The notes beneath the pieces are model-generated. The model was not told the DNA's origin. It did no database searches and was given only the letters and a program-made list of their open reading frames with translations. Both the position numbers and the translations under genes were made by a program. Shown here piece by piece: positions 1 to 8,629 of a DNA stretch of 64,000 bases; the stretch's first letter is position 1; every line of letters begins with the position of its first letter. Origin of the DNA: a bacterium (GTDB lineage Bacteria > Acidobacteriota > Thermoanaerobaculia > Multivoradales > JAHEKO01); assembly GCA_024224155.1 (NCBI GenBank), contig JAAENP010000149.1, forward strand, positions 1 to 64,000, written 5' to 3'.

Positions 1-1
1 C

Positions 2-667
2 GCGGAAGAGCTCGCCCGTGCCAGGGTCCCGGTGATTACGGGCCTCGGTCACGAAATCGACGAGGCCGTGGCCGACCTCGTGGCCCACACGAAGACCAAG
101 ACTCCGGCCCAGGCGGCGGAGTTCCTGGCCGCGCGAGTGCGCTCCGCGGACGTGCGTCTGACGGAGCTCACGGAGCGCGTTGTGAGAAGCGCTCGCGCAC
201 CTCTCGCGGCGGTGCGTGTGTCCCTGCAGAGGCTGAGCCGTGAGTTCTCCAGGGCTCGTTATCAGGTGACCGCAGGTGTTTCGCGGCTGAGCGTGCTGGT
301 CCGCCGCCTTCGATCGGGCACGGGTGCGCGTCTCGCCGCGGCGGTTGGCCGTTCGAGCGCCCAGAGATCGCAGCTCCGGGCCGTGGCGTCCGTACGTGTT
401 CGCCAGGCCGAAGCGAAGGTTGATCAGCTGGCAGTTCGGGCAAGTCGATCGTCACGCGCTGAGATGCGACGCCAGAGTGCCACCTTGACCAACCTCGAGC
501 GCCTTTGCCGTCAGCTCTCACCGGAGCGAACGCTACGCCGGGGGTTCTCGATTACTCGTGACGAAGACGGTAAGGTGTTGCGAGCAGCTACGGATATTGC
601 GCCCGGAAGCCGCCTTCAGACGCAGTTGGCCCGGGGAGTAGTCAATAGTCGAGTGGAGTCCCGATGA
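2..667 (+). CDS. xseA: Exodeoxyribonuclease VII large subunit, C-terminal part (cut by window start)
   Basis: This is the C-terminal 221 residues of the exonuclease VII large subunit, which degrades single-stranded DNA together with XseB. The frame is open from base 2. The visible part begins with the conserved segment VPVITGLGHEIDE, followed by the T-P-A-Q-A-A-E stretch typical of the end of the XseA nuclease core, then a long Arg/Ala-rich helical region that in the family forms the coiled coil holding small subunits. The C-terminal LRRGFSITRDEDGKVL also fits the family. Its stop overlaps the xseB start by 4 bp. The true start lies outside the window. Confidence 0.93.
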   Translation, partial: AEELARARVPVITGLGHEIDEAVADLVAHTKTKTPAQAAEFLAARVRSADVRLTELTERVVRSARAPLAAVRVSLQRLSREFSRARYQVTAGVSRLSVLVRRLRSGTGARLAAAVGRSSAQRSQLRAVASVRVRQAEAKVDQLAVRASRSSRAEMRRQSATLTNLERLCRQLSPERTLRRGFSITRDEDGKVLRAATDIAPGSRLQTQLARGVVNSRVESR

Positions 668-930
668 GCCCAGAGAGCGATACCAAAAAGAAAGACCTCG
701 AACTCAGCTTCGGTGAAGCGATCTCCGAACTCGAGGAGATCTTGCAGCGAATCGAAGCCGAGGAGACCGACATCGACGAGCTCGCCGGTCAGCTCAAGAG
801 GGCCACCGGTCTCTTGGATCTGTGTCGAGGGAAGATCCGCAAGGCCGAGACCGAGGTCAACCAAATTGTTGCCGATCTCGAGGCCGCCGAGGCCGGCGAT
901 GCGCCCGGGGGCGAAACGGAAGATGGCTAG
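664..930 (+). CDS. xseB: Exodeoxyribonuclease VII small subunit
   Basis: An 88-residue acidic helical protein containing LSFGEAISELEEILQRIE, the hallmark of XseB, followed by a second amphipathic helix with LDLCRGKIRKAE. XseB decorates the coiled-coil stalk of XseA and is needed for activity of the single-strand-specific exonuclease. The ATG overlaps the xseA stop (ATGA), so the two are translationally coupled. Length and motif are normal for the family. Confidence 0.95.
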   Translation: MSPESDTKKKDLELSFGEAISELEEILQRIEAEETDIDELAGQLKRATGLLDLCRGKIRKAETEVNQIVADLEAAEAGDAPGGETEDG

Positions 931-1785
931 TTGTTGAACCGCCAGACGAGCGGATCGGTTGTTTGCCCTTCCTGTGGCAAGCTGGTCGGGGTTCAGCAGG
1001 AAGCCTGCCCGTTCTGTGGCCGGAAGAACCCCGGAATGTGGGGTTTTGCGGGCGCCCTGCGCAGGCTGGATCTGGAGGATGGAGCCACTCACCTCATCGT
1101 CTGGGGATGCATAGTGCTCTACGTCCTGAGCCTCGTGGTTCAGCCTTCGGCGATCCGCTTCGAGGGGCTCTTCGGTTTGCTGTCGCCTGGGCGCGAGGCG
1201 CTGGTGCGGCTTGGTGCGAGCGGAGCTCTGCCGGTGGTGGTGGCGGGCCGATGGTGGACGGTTCTGACGGCCGGCTGGCTGCACGGGGGGCTGCTCCACA
1301 TCTTCTTCAACATGATGTGGGTGCGTCAGTTGGCTCCGGCAACTACCCATCTCTACGGGCCGGGACGAATGCTCCTGATCTACTTGATCTCGTCGGTGGT
1401 TGGCTTCGTGGCCAGCTCCTTCGGTGGTGCGTACCTCTATCCACTGGCCTTTGTCATGGGGGGGTCTCCCTACGCGATCAGCGTCGGCGCGTCAGCGGCG
1501 GTGTTCGGACTACTGGGTGCAATGGTCTACGCCGGGCGTCGCGGTATCGCCGCGCATCTCGGTCGCCAAGCCTGGGGCTATGCAATTGCGCTCTTCGTTT
1601 TCGGGTTGATCGTGCCGGGCGTCGACAACTGGGCTCACCTGGGCGGTTTCGTCGGTGGTTTTGCGCTGGCTCGCATGCTCAATCCCTCGCTGCCCGAAAA
1701 ACTCGATCACACTGTGGCAGCCGTAGTGATTCTCATCGTGACGTTGGCTGCGATCGGTCTCTCCTTTGTCGTTGGATTCGGCTGA
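931..1785 (+). CDS. Rhomboid-family intramembrane serine protease with N-terminal zinc ribbon
   Basis: This is a 284-residue membrane protein. The first 35 residues hold two CxxC-type pairs (CPSCG and CPFCG), a zinc ribbon. A rhomboid fold follows: HGGLLHIFFNMMWV (His and Asn of the oxyanion region), GASAAVFGLLGA with the catalytic Ser of GxSx, and WAHLGGFVGGF with the catalytic His. Around six membrane segments are visible. Rhomboids cleave membrane proteins within the bilayer; the substrate is unknown. The start is a TTG directly after xseB, with no ATG before the ribbon, so the exact start is uncertain. Confidence 0.85.
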   Translation: MLNRQTSGSVVCPSCGKLVGVQQEACPFCGRKNPGMWGFAGALRRLDLEDGATHLIVWGCIVLYVLSLVVQPSAIRFEGLFGLLSPGREALVRLGASGALPVVVAGRWWTVLTAGWLHGGLLHIFFNMMWVRQLAPATTHLYGPGRMLLIYLISSVVGFVASSFGGAYLYPLAFVMGGSPYAISVGASAAVFGLLGAMVYAGRRGIAAHLGRQAWGYAIALFVFGLIVPGVDNWAHLGGFVGGFALARMLNPSLPEKLDHTVAAVVILIVTLAAIGLSFVVGFG

Positions 1786-2248
1786 ACGCGGCGGCCCGAT
1801 CGAAGCCAGGCGGTCTCTCGATCTGCCGGAAGAGCTTCTCGAGCAACTGGTTCGGCATGCCCAGGCGAGTCTGCCTGAGGAATGTTGCGGCATCCTGATC
1901 GGATCGGAAACCGGGTCCGGCCGGACGCGCGTATGCCATGCGATGCCGGTCGAGAACATGACCACGGAGCGAAGAAAGCACGAATACCAGGTGGCGCCGC
2001 TGGCCATCTTGGAAGCGCAGCGCCAGGCTCGGGAGGACGGACTGGAGATCGTGGGCTACTATCATTCTCACCCGAGCGGCTCGGCTCATCCGAGTGCACT
2101 CGACCGCCGTAACGCTTGGCCGGACACGTGTTATGTCATCCTCGGCATGCGCGGCGGCAAGCTGGCGGAGGTCAAGAGCTGGCGTCTGGGCCGCCGCGGC
2201 GGCGAGTTTGTCCAGGAAACGCTGAACTTCGATCGCCTTGAGTCATGA
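1766..2248 (+). CDS. JAMM/MPN+ family metalloprotease (Mec-like)
   Basis: A 160-residue protein with a complete JAMM zinc site: an early Glu in LPEECCGILIG, then H100-x-H102 in YYHSHPSG and Asp113 in PSALD. Stand-alone bacterial JAMM enzymes cut peptide or isopeptide bonds after a diglycine; mycobacterial Mec releases cysteine from the sulfur carrier CysO. The next gene is an E1-like MoeZ homolog, overlapping by 4 bp, and a MoaD-MoaE fusion lies nearby. That context suggests sulfur-carrier processing. The TTG start overlaps the rhomboid gene by 20 bp and is uncertain. Confidence 0.88.
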   Translation: MSLDSAERGGPIEARRSLDLPEELLEQLVRHAQASLPEECCGILIGSETGSGRTRVCHAMPVENMTTERRKHEYQVAPLAILEAQRQAREDGLEIVGYYHSHPSGSAHPSALDRRNAWPDTCYVILGMRGGKLAEVKSWRLGRRGGEFVQETLNFDRLES

Positions 2249-3426
2249 CGAGCCAGACATCGCAGCCAAGTCAGGAAACCTTGACCCACGAAGAGATTCG
2301 GCGGTACGGCCGCCACCTGATCCTCCCCGAGGTGGGTCGCGAGGGGCAGGAGAAGCTCAAGCGGGGCAGAGTGCTGCTCATCGGAGCTGGGGGCCTGGGC
2401 TCGCCGGCCGCGCTCTACCTGGCGGCGGCGGGCGTTGGCACGTTGGGTGTCGCCGAGTTCGACGAGGTCGACGAAACCAACCTTCAGCGCCAGATTCTCT
2501 ATGCGGCCGGTGATGTCGGCCGGCCCAAGATCGAAGTTGCGACAGAGCGCCTCAAGGAAATCAATCCTCACGTCACGGTCGAACCTCATGCCTTTCGGTT
2601 CGATGTTTCGAACGCTTTGGACTTGATCTCGAGCTACGATCTGGTCGTCGATGGCAGCGACAATTTCTCGACGCGATATCTGGTCAACGACGCCTGTGTG
2701 CTGGCGGGGAAGCCTGATGTCTTCGGCTCCATCTTCAGATTCGAGGGACAGGTCTCGGTCTTCTGTGCGCAGGAAGGTCCCTGCTACCGTTGCCTGTTTC
2801 CCGAGCCGCCACCTCCCGGAGCCGTGCCGTCGTGTGCCGAAGCGGGCGTGCTGGGTGTTCTGCCCGGAGTCATCGGATCACTTCAGGCCAATGAGGCCTT
2901 GAAGCTGCTTTTGGGTAAGGGCCGGCCGCTGGTCGGACGGCTGCTGCTCTTTGACGCGCTCGCGGGTGGCTTTCGCGAGCTCGTCCTGCCTCGAGACGAC
3001 GCCTGCTCGGTTTGCGGCACGAATCCCACGCGAACTGCGCTCGAGCAGTACGATGAGACCTGCGCGACGTCCGAGACCGAGCCCGCGGTTTCGGAGACTC
3101 CGGGGAAGGGGGTGGACATTACTCCCGAGAGACTCCAGGAGTGGCTCCGAAACGGATCGCCGCTGACCCTGCTCGACGTGCGGACGGCGGTCGAGGTACA
3201 AATCTGCCGGCTCGACGGCTCTGCTTGGTTCCCGGTGAACGAACTGGGCGAGCGGTGGCAGGAGATCGACCGCGAGCAGCGCTCGGTGGTGTACTGCCAC
3301 CACGGGACCCGTTCGGCGCAGGTGGTTCGTTTCCTGCGCGCCCAGGGATTCTCGGATGTTTGGAATCTCGCCGGTGGCATCGATCGCTGGAGCTTGGATG
3401 TCGATTCGAGTGTGCCTCGGTACTAG
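2245..3426 (+). CDS. moeZ: ThiF/MoeB-family sulfur carrier adenylyltransferase-sulfurtransferase (MoeZ-like, with rhodanese domain)
   Basis: A 393-residue E1-like enzyme. Residues 15-260 are the ThiF/MoeB adenylation domain, with the nucleotide loop GAGGLGSPAALYLAAAGVG and structural zinc cysteines (CYRCLFP, CSVCG). Residues 290-393 form a rhodanese domain with the active-site loop CHHGTRS. MoeZ enzymes adenylate the C-terminal Gly-Gly of MoaD/CysO-type carriers and load sulfur from the rhodanese cysteine. The ATG overlaps the JAMM protease stop by 4 bp. It probably serves the MoaD domain encoded at 4778-5467 and possibly other carriers. Confidence 0.92.
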   Translation: MTSQTSQPSQETLTHEEIRRYGRHLILPEVGREGQEKLKRGRVLLIGAGGLGSPAALYLAAAGVGTLGVAEFDEVDETNLQRQILYAAGDVGRPKIEVATERLKEINPHVTVEPHAFRFDVSNALDLISSYDLVVDGSDNFSTRYLVNDACVLAGKPDVFGSIFRFEGQVSVFCAQEGPCYRCLFPEPPPPGAVPSCAEAGVLGVLPGVIGSLQANEALKLLLGKGRPLVGRLLLFDALAGGFRELVLPRDDACSVCGTNPTRTALEQYDETCATSETEPAVSETPGKGVDITPERLQEWLRNGSPLTLLDVRTAVEVQICRLDGSAWFPVNELGERWQEIDREQRSVVYCHHGTRSAQVVRFLRAQGFSDVWNLAGGIDRWSLDVDSSVPRY

Positions 3427-3455
3427 CCCGGGAGGCTCGGACGGGCGGTGATCTG

Positions 3456-4856
3456 GTGAGACGCGACCCCCTCGGCAAGCTCTTTCTCTTTGCGCTGGTG
3501 ATTGCGCTGGCGGGACTGGCGGCCGTCACCCGGTTTCCAGACTCGTGGCTGGTCCACAGGGTGGCCAGGGCCGCGGTCATCGGTCCCTGGGTCGAGCGCC
3601 TGGCCGAGCTCTATCGCCAGCCGCCTGCCCCGGCCGAGGAGACGGACCTGGAGGGCGGCGTCGAGGTCATCTACCGGATCGCCTCCCGGCGGGGTCAAGT
3701 GCTGCCGACAATCCTGGTCGAGGAGGGCAGCACTCTCTTTGCCGAGGCCTCCGAGCAATCGACGCGGCTGGCCTCGCTGCCGGCCACCAGCGTCGAGCTT
3801 TTCGATCGGAAGGGGGACTGGTACGAGGTCGAGTACGACGACCTGAGAGGGTGGGTCTTTGTTCCGGAGTACCGGGAACCTCTCGCAGGCCAGCCGCCGC
3901 CCCTGGGCAGCGAGCCGGCGCCTCCTCTTCCGCTGCCGTCGCGGCCACCCGATCCGGAGGTGCTGGCGTCTGCAACCGAATTGCTGGCGGATTCAAAAGG
4001 CCCGGACAAGCTCGGGCCCTACAGGCTCTACACGGACGAAGAAAACCGAGGCCTCTTGATCTTTCTCTCCGCAGTAGCCGCTCAACTCGAGTCGGTGTAC
4101 GTCAGCCGCTACGACGTGGAGCCCCTCCCGGGGGCCCGGGAGGCGGTGGTTCTGTTCGCTTCGGAGGCGAGCTATCTGCGGTTTCTCGAAGCGGCGTCCG
4201 AGGTGCCTCAGGTGTCGGTTCCAGGAATGCTCCGTGCGGGAGTGGTGGCCACCTATTCCGAGGGCCGTGGCTGGAGTGAGGTTGCGGGAACCCTGATTCA
4301 CGAGCTCACTCACCTTCTCAACAAGCGCGCTCTGGGACCGGCGCTCCCGCCCTGGCTGGAGGAGGGACTGGCGGACGATCTAGCGCAGTCTCGAATCGAG
4401 GGGCTCCGAATCTTCCCGGGAACGCTCGGTGGCTCGTCGGTTCGCACGGGCACCCGAACCGAATACAAGGGCGGTCAAGCAGCCGTGATCGAGCTGGGTC
4501 GAGCGGTGAGTGAGGGGGAGTTGCAGGCGCTTCGGTCGTTGGTCGGGCTCGACTGGGAGGCGTTTCAGCGCGACGAGCGTCGCTTTCTGCGTTACGGGCA
4601 CTCCTCGTTCTTCGTCCGTTCGTTGCTGGATTCGCCCGAACCCGGCCTGGCCACAGCGTTTCGCGGATTCTTGCGCGATGTCTCGGAAGGACGGCCGGCC
4701 ACGGCCGAGGCGCTACTGAACCGGTTGGGCCGTTCCTGGGAGAACCTGGACTCGCGATTGGTGGCCTTTGTCCGAACTCAGGCGGATGAGGCGGGTCTGC
4801 CGGTTCCGGCCGCAAGCGGTTCTTCCTCTCGCCAGGCGAGCGAACCGTCGTCGTAG
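3456..4856 (+). CDS. Membrane-anchored SH3-domain gluzincin peptidase (peptidase MA-like)
   Basis: A 466-residue protein starting at GTG 3456, just before a hydrophobic segment (residues 8-25) that acts as signal or anchor. Residues about 75-140 resemble a bacterial SH3 domain. A C-terminal metallopeptidase domain carries the zinc helix LIHELTHLLNK (HExxH near residue 281) followed by WLEEGLAD, whose Glu is the third ligand as in the peptidase MA family. It probably cleaves envelope proteins; the substrate is unknown. Upstream in-frame codons exist, but they lie inside moeZ. Its 3' end overlaps the convergent moaDE gene by 79 bp. Confidence 0.75.
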   Translation: MRRDPLGKLFLFALVIALAGLAAVTRFPDSWLVHRVARAAVIGPWVERLAELYRQPPAPAEETDLEGGVEVIYRIASRRGQVLPTILVEEGSTLFAEASEQSTRLASLPATSVELFDRKGDWYEVEYDDLRGWVFVPEYREPLAGQPPPLGSEPAPPLPLPSRPPDPEVLASATELLADSKGPDKLGPYRLYTDEENRGLLIFLSAVAAQLESVYVSRYDVEPLPGAREAVVLFASEASYLRFLEAASEVPQVSVPGMLRAGVVATYSEGRGWSEVAGTLIHELTHLLNKRALGPALPPWLEEGLADDLAQSRIEGLRIFPGTLGGSSVRTGTRTEYKGGQAAVIELGRAVSEGELQALRSLVGLDWEAFQRDERRFLRYGHSSFFVRSLLDSPEPGLATAFRGFLRDVSEGRPATAEALLNRLGRSWENLDSRLVAFVRTQADEAGLPVPAASGSSSRQASEPSS

Positions 4857-5467
4857 TGCTCCAGCTTCCAGATCGGGGTTTCGCGTTTGAGCCGCTCGAG
4901 CGCCTGGGCGCATGCGGCAAAGGCCTCACTGCGATGCGGAGCCCTGGCGGCAATGGCGACGCTCAGCTCACCCACCGGGACGTCACCCAGCCTGTGAACG
5001 ATCCGAAGCTGTGTGCCTTCGCGCGACAGGTCGCGGCAAATGGCAAGCAGCCTGGCCTCGGCCATCGCTCGATATCCCTGGTAGGTGATCTTGGTCACAC
5101 CGCGGCCCCTGCTGTGGTTTCGAACGCGACCCAGAAAGAGCACCTCGGCACCGCAAGTGGGGTCGGGGATCGAGACCTCGCTCGCGTCAATGGGCCGCGA
5201 AACCAGTCGCACGGGTGTCGTGTCGCCTCCCGAAACCGGGGGCAGCAACGCCACCTCGGCAGAGTCCGTCAAAGTCGTTTCCGGTGGCGCCAGCTCGCCG
5301 TTAACGGCAACGGCAAGCCGGTCGCGAAGCGGTCCAAGCCCCGGGGCCTCGACCTCCAGTCGAGCGAGCAGCTTGCCCACGGTGGTGCCCTCTTCGACGT
5401 CGAGCTCGAGCTCTCGGCTGCCCAATGCGTCGGCCGCGGTCGCGAAGGCCAGGACACGAACTTTCAT
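4778..5467 (-). CDS. MoaD-MoaE fusion, molybdopterin synthase
   Basis: This 229-residue protein joins both molybdopterin synthase subunits. Residues 1-81 are a ubiquitin-like MoaD ending in LLPPVSGG, so the reactive diglycine (80-81) is internal. Residues 85-215 are MoaE, with HRLGDVPVGE and the catalytic-region motif KRETPIWKLEHY. The enzyme inserts two sulfurs into precursor Z. A free MoaD C terminus is needed for thiocarboxylation, so the fusion probably needs cleavage after the diglycine, as reported for mycobacterial MoaX. The adjacent JAMM protease is a candidate. The gene converges with the upstream peptidase gene. Confidence 0.92.
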   Translation of the reverse strand: MKVRVLAFATAADALGSRELELDVEEGTTVGKLLARLEVEAPGLGPLRDRLAVAVNGELAPPETTLTDSAEVALLPPVSGGDTTPVRLVSRPIDASEVSIPDPTCGAEVLFLGRVRNHSRGRGVTKITYQGYRAMAEARLLAICRDLSREGTQLRIVHRLGDVPVGELSVAIAARAPHRSEAFAACAQALERLKRETPIWKLEHYDDGSLAWREEEPLAAGTGRPASSA

Positions 5468-5520
5468 TAAGAGATGCTACAACGCTTTTTCGATAACCTT
5501 GTGCCGCAGAGGGAGGCCTT

Positions 5521-7185
5521 GTGACTGCAATCCAAAGTACTCTGAACAAGAACGAGCTCTACGCCAAGCGCGACGAGCATTGGCGTGGGCGGCTCGAGGA
5601 TCTGCGCCGGCAAGAGGACGTGATTCGCGAAGGCGGCGGGCCGGAGCGGCATGCGAGGCAGGCCGCGAAGGGGAAGCTCAGCGCCCGTGAGCGAATCGGA
5701 GCCCTATGCGATGAAGGTTCGGCATTCCTCGAGCTGGGTCTCTGGGTGGCGCACGGTTTCTACGAGGAGCATGGCGGCGCCCCGGCGGCCGGCGTGGTTG
5801 TGGGCCTGGGCACGGTTTCAGGCCGAGACAGTGTGATTGTCGCCAATGACGCGACCGTCAAGGCCGGGGCCTGGTTCCCCTTGACCTGTAAGAAGGTCCT
5901 GAGAGCCCAGGAGATAGCCCTCGAGAATCGCCTTCCGATCATCTATCTGGTCGACTCCGCGGGTGTATTTCTGCCCATGCAGGACGAGATCTTTCCCGAC
6001 AAGGAGCACTTCGGCAGGGCCTTCTACAACAACGCGCGATTGTCCGCGGAAGGGATCTTCCAAATGGCGGCCATCATGGGTCCCTGCGTGGCGGGCGGTG
6101 CCTACTTGCCGATCATGAGTGACGAGTCGCACATCGTCGAGGGCACGGGTTCGATTTTTCTGGCCGGGGCGCATCTGGTGAAAGCGGCGATCGGTGAGGA
6201 GATCGACAACCAGGAGCTCGGAGGCGCCCTCGTTCAGTGCGACGTGTCCGGTGTCGTCGACCACCGGCATCCCGACGATCAATCGTGCCTGGCTGCGATC
6301 CGGCGACAGTTCGCGCAGCTCGCGGCTCCTGAGACCGCGGGTTTCGCGCGGCGTGAGCCGGCGGCGCCGGCCTATCCGGTGGAGGAGCTACACGGCCTCC
6401 TGCCGATTGATCGGACCCGGCCGTACGATTTTCACGAGGTGATCGCTCGGATCCTTGACGGAAGCGAGTTCGACGAGTTCAAGGCGAACTACGGTAAAAC
6501 GCTTCTTTGCGGAACCGCTTGGATCGAGGGGTGGGCGGTGGGGATCGTGGCCAACCAGCGTTCGATCGTGTCGCGCAGAACCGGCACCGGGCCCGCCGAC
6601 AAGGAGCTCCAGATCGGTGGCGTGATCTACTCCGATTCCGCCGACAAGGGGGCGCGGTTCGTGGAGCTCTGCAACCAGAAGGGGATTCCTCTGGTGTTCT
6701 TTCAGGACGTTACCGGCTTCATGGTCGGCAGCCGGGCCGAACGGGGCGGAATCATCAAGGATGGCGCCAAGATGGTGAACGCCGTTGCCAACTCGGTCGT
6801 GCCCAAGATCACGGTTTTCACCGGCAATTCCTTCGGTGCCGGGAACTATGCGATGTGTGGCAAGGCGTACGGTGCGCGCTTCGTCTACGCGTGGCCCTCC
6901 GCCGCGATTTCGGTGATGGGGGGCGAGCAGGCCTCCAAGACCCTGCTCTCGATCCAGGTCAAGAACGGCGCGGATGAGATCACCGAGGAAGAAAAGGAGG
7001 CTCTGCTCGAGAAGATTCAGAGGCACTACCGAGACGCGGTAGACCCGCGCTACGCGGCAGCTCGTCTCTGGGTCGACGCGATCATCGATCCCTGCGAAAC
7101 CCGGGAGACCATTGCCCGTTCCCTGGAGGCGGCCGCGCGCAATCCGCATGTCGCCGAGTTCAAGACCGGTGTGCTGCAAACATAG
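5521..7185 (+). CDS. Acyl-CoA carboxylase, carboxyltransferase (beta) subunit, methylcrotonyl-CoA type
   Basis: A 554-residue carboxyltransferase with the N-terminal signature GGGPERHARQAAKGKLSARERI and both crotonase-like halves, including FPLTCKKVLRAQEIALENRLP, and AGNYAMCGKAYGARFVYAWP with GEQASKTL near the end. It closely fits methylcrotonyl-CoA carboxylase beta (leucine degradation) or a related propionyl/geranyl-CoA enzyme. It transfers carboxyl from biotin to an acyl-CoA. The biotin carboxylase/BCCP subunit is not in this window. The GTG start lies 53 bp from the divergent moaDE gene. HMG-CoA-lyase-like and enoyl-CoA hydratase genes follow. Confidence 0.9.
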   Translation: MTAIQSTLNKNELYAKRDEHWRGRLEDLRRQEDVIREGGGPERHARQAAKGKLSARERIGALCDEGSAFLELGLWVAHGFYEEHGGAPAAGVVVGLGTVSGRDSVIVANDATVKAGAWFPLTCKKVLRAQEIALENRLPIIYLVDSAGVFLPMQDEIFPDKEHFGRAFYNNARLSAEGIFQMAAIMGPCVAGGAYLPIMSDESHIVEGTGSIFLAGAHLVKAAIGEEIDNQELGGALVQCDVSGVVDHRHPDDQSCLAAIRRQFAQLAAPETAGFARREPAAPAYPVEELHGLLPIDRTRPYDFHEVIARILDGSEFDEFKANYGKTLLCGTAWIEGWAVGIVANQRSIVSRRTGTGPADKELQIGGVIYSDSADKGARFVELCNQKGIPLVFFQDVTGFMVGSRAERGGIIKDGAKMVNAVANSVVPKITVFTGNSFGAGNYAMCGKAYGARFVYAWPSAAISVMGGEQASKTLLSIQVKNGADEITEEEKEALLEKIQRHYRDAVDPRYAAARLWVDAIIDPCETRETIARSLEAAARNPHVAEFKTGVLQT

Positions 7186-7237
7186 CCGGCACGATTCCTG
7201 AGCCCTCGGATCGTCCGGTATCATCTGCAGGAGAACG

Positions 7238-8626
7238 ATGTCGGAAGTCCAGATATGTGATGTGTCGTTGCGCGACGGCATGCAGATCCTGAATCGGCAT
7301 GCCGTGATTCCGCTGGAATCGCGGCTTCAAGTCGTGGAGGCGCTGGTGCGCGCCGGAGTTCCGTACATCGAGGTCGGGTCGTTCGTGAACCCTCGTGTCG
7401 TGCCCGCGATGGCGGACACCACGGAGCTCTTGAAGAGAATGCCTCCTTACGATGGTCAGATCGCCGCGCTGGCACCGAAGCTCGAGTACTACGAGATTCT
7501 GCGCAACGCCGAGCGAGTGAACACGGTGGCCTTGTTCGTGGCGGCTTCCGAAGCGTACTCGCAGGCCAATACCCGCATGACCGTGGCCGAGGCCCTGGAT
7601 GCGGCGGAGGAGGTTGCGAAGGCGGCGCGGCGTGACGGTTTCCAGCTGCGGGGTTATCTCTCGTACGCTTTCAGGGACAAGAGCCAGCCCAACGAGGAAA
7701 CTCCGCTGGAACTGACGGAATCGATCTGCCGGCGACTCATCGACATGGGTTGCGGAGCGGTAGCGCTCTCGGACACGGACGGTCTGGCGACGCCGCTGGA
7801 TATCGAGCGGGTCATTGGCCAGATCGAGGATCACATCGGGCTCGAGCACATCGGCGTCCATCTCCACGATCGGCGCGGGCTGGGCGTGACCAACGCCTAC
7901 GTCGCCTATCAGGCGGGAGTGAGGATTTTCGACTCGTCGATTGGAGGTATCGGCGGCGCGATCACGGTGCGGCATTCGGTCGGGAACATTGCTACCGAGG
8001 AGCTGGTCAGCATGTTCGAGAGTCTGGGTGTTGACACCGGCGTCGAGGTCGGACCGCTGGTGGAGGCCGGTTGCAGGGTCTCCCAGATGGCCGATTATGT
8101 CGGCGATCCGCCGCCGCCGAGCAAGATCATCCTCGACGAGCTGGCCATCCGCCGTGCCGAGATCGAGGCCAGCGCGGGACTCGAAGCGGACCTGAGCCTG
8201 AAGGAGCTCCTGCGCTCGCTGCTAGGACTGCTCGGCAGGGGCGAATCCGACAGTGACCTTTCGGTTGGCGAACGGCTGGAAGAGGCCCGAGATCAGGTCA
8301 GTCTTTTTCTGCACGCACCAACCAACCGGGCGGCGGTGCTGTTCAGCCTTTTCTCCATGCTCATGGCGACCGGAGTGGCCGCACTTTTCGTGAGGGTGCT
8401 GCCGATGGCTTGGGTGGCGCGAAGCGAGGTGATCGCGATCACCCTGTTCAGCCTCGGTATGGTCATGCTGCTCGGGATCCTGTTGACCATGATCCAGGTA
8501 TCCGGCGGCGTTCGGTTACCACGCGAGCTCAATGCCAGAGAGCGGGAGATTCTGCGCGATGCGATTGGCGGCGTCGCCGAAGAGCTCAGCGCTCGAACCG
8601 GCTTTTCACGGCAGTACGAGGTATAG
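7238..8626 (+). CDS. HMG-CoA-lyase-like aldolase fused to a C-terminal membrane domain
   Basis: Residues 1-300 of this 462-residue protein form an HMGL-type TIM barrel: DVSLRDGMQ near the N terminus, SFVNPRVVPAMAD, and the metal motif HLHDRRG (208-214). In true HMG-CoA lyases a catalytic Cys follows the GGLGG stretch; here the sequence is GGIGGAITVRHSVGN, with Ala241 in that place. Residues 310-462 add a region with two hydrophobic helices (about 337-360 and 370-395) and a charged tail, which is not part of the family. RBS AGGAG stands before the ATG. Context suggests branched acyl-CoA breakdown, but the activity may differ from HMG-CoA cleavage. Confidence 0.78.
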   Translation: MSEVQICDVSLRDGMQILNRHAVIPLESRLQVVEALVRAGVPYIEVGSFVNPRVVPAMADTTELLKRMPPYDGQIAALAPKLEYYEILRNAERVNTVALFVAASEAYSQANTRMTVAEALDAAEEVAKAARRDGFQLRGYLSYAFRDKSQPNEETPLELTESICRRLIDMGCGAVALSDTDGLATPLDIERVIGQIEDHIGLEHIGVHLHDRRGLGVTNAYVAYQAGVRIFDSSIGGIGGAITVRHSVGNIATEELVSMFESLGVDTGVEVGPLVEAGCRVSQMADYVGDPPPPSKIILDELAIRRAEIEASAGLEADLSLKELLRSLLGLLGRGESDSDLSVGERLEEARDQVSLFLHAPTNRAAVLFSLFSMLMATGVAALFVRVLPMAWVARSEVIAITLFSLGMVMLLGILLTMIQVSGGVRLPRELNAREREILRDAIGGVAEELSARTGFSRQYEV

Positions 8627-8629
8627 CCA

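Noticed and set aside
3141-3455. In-frame N-terminal extension of the SH3-peptidase gene into moeZ.
   Set aside because: The extension overlaps the rhodanese part of moeZ and lacks similarity; the hydrophobic anchor begins right after GTG 3456.
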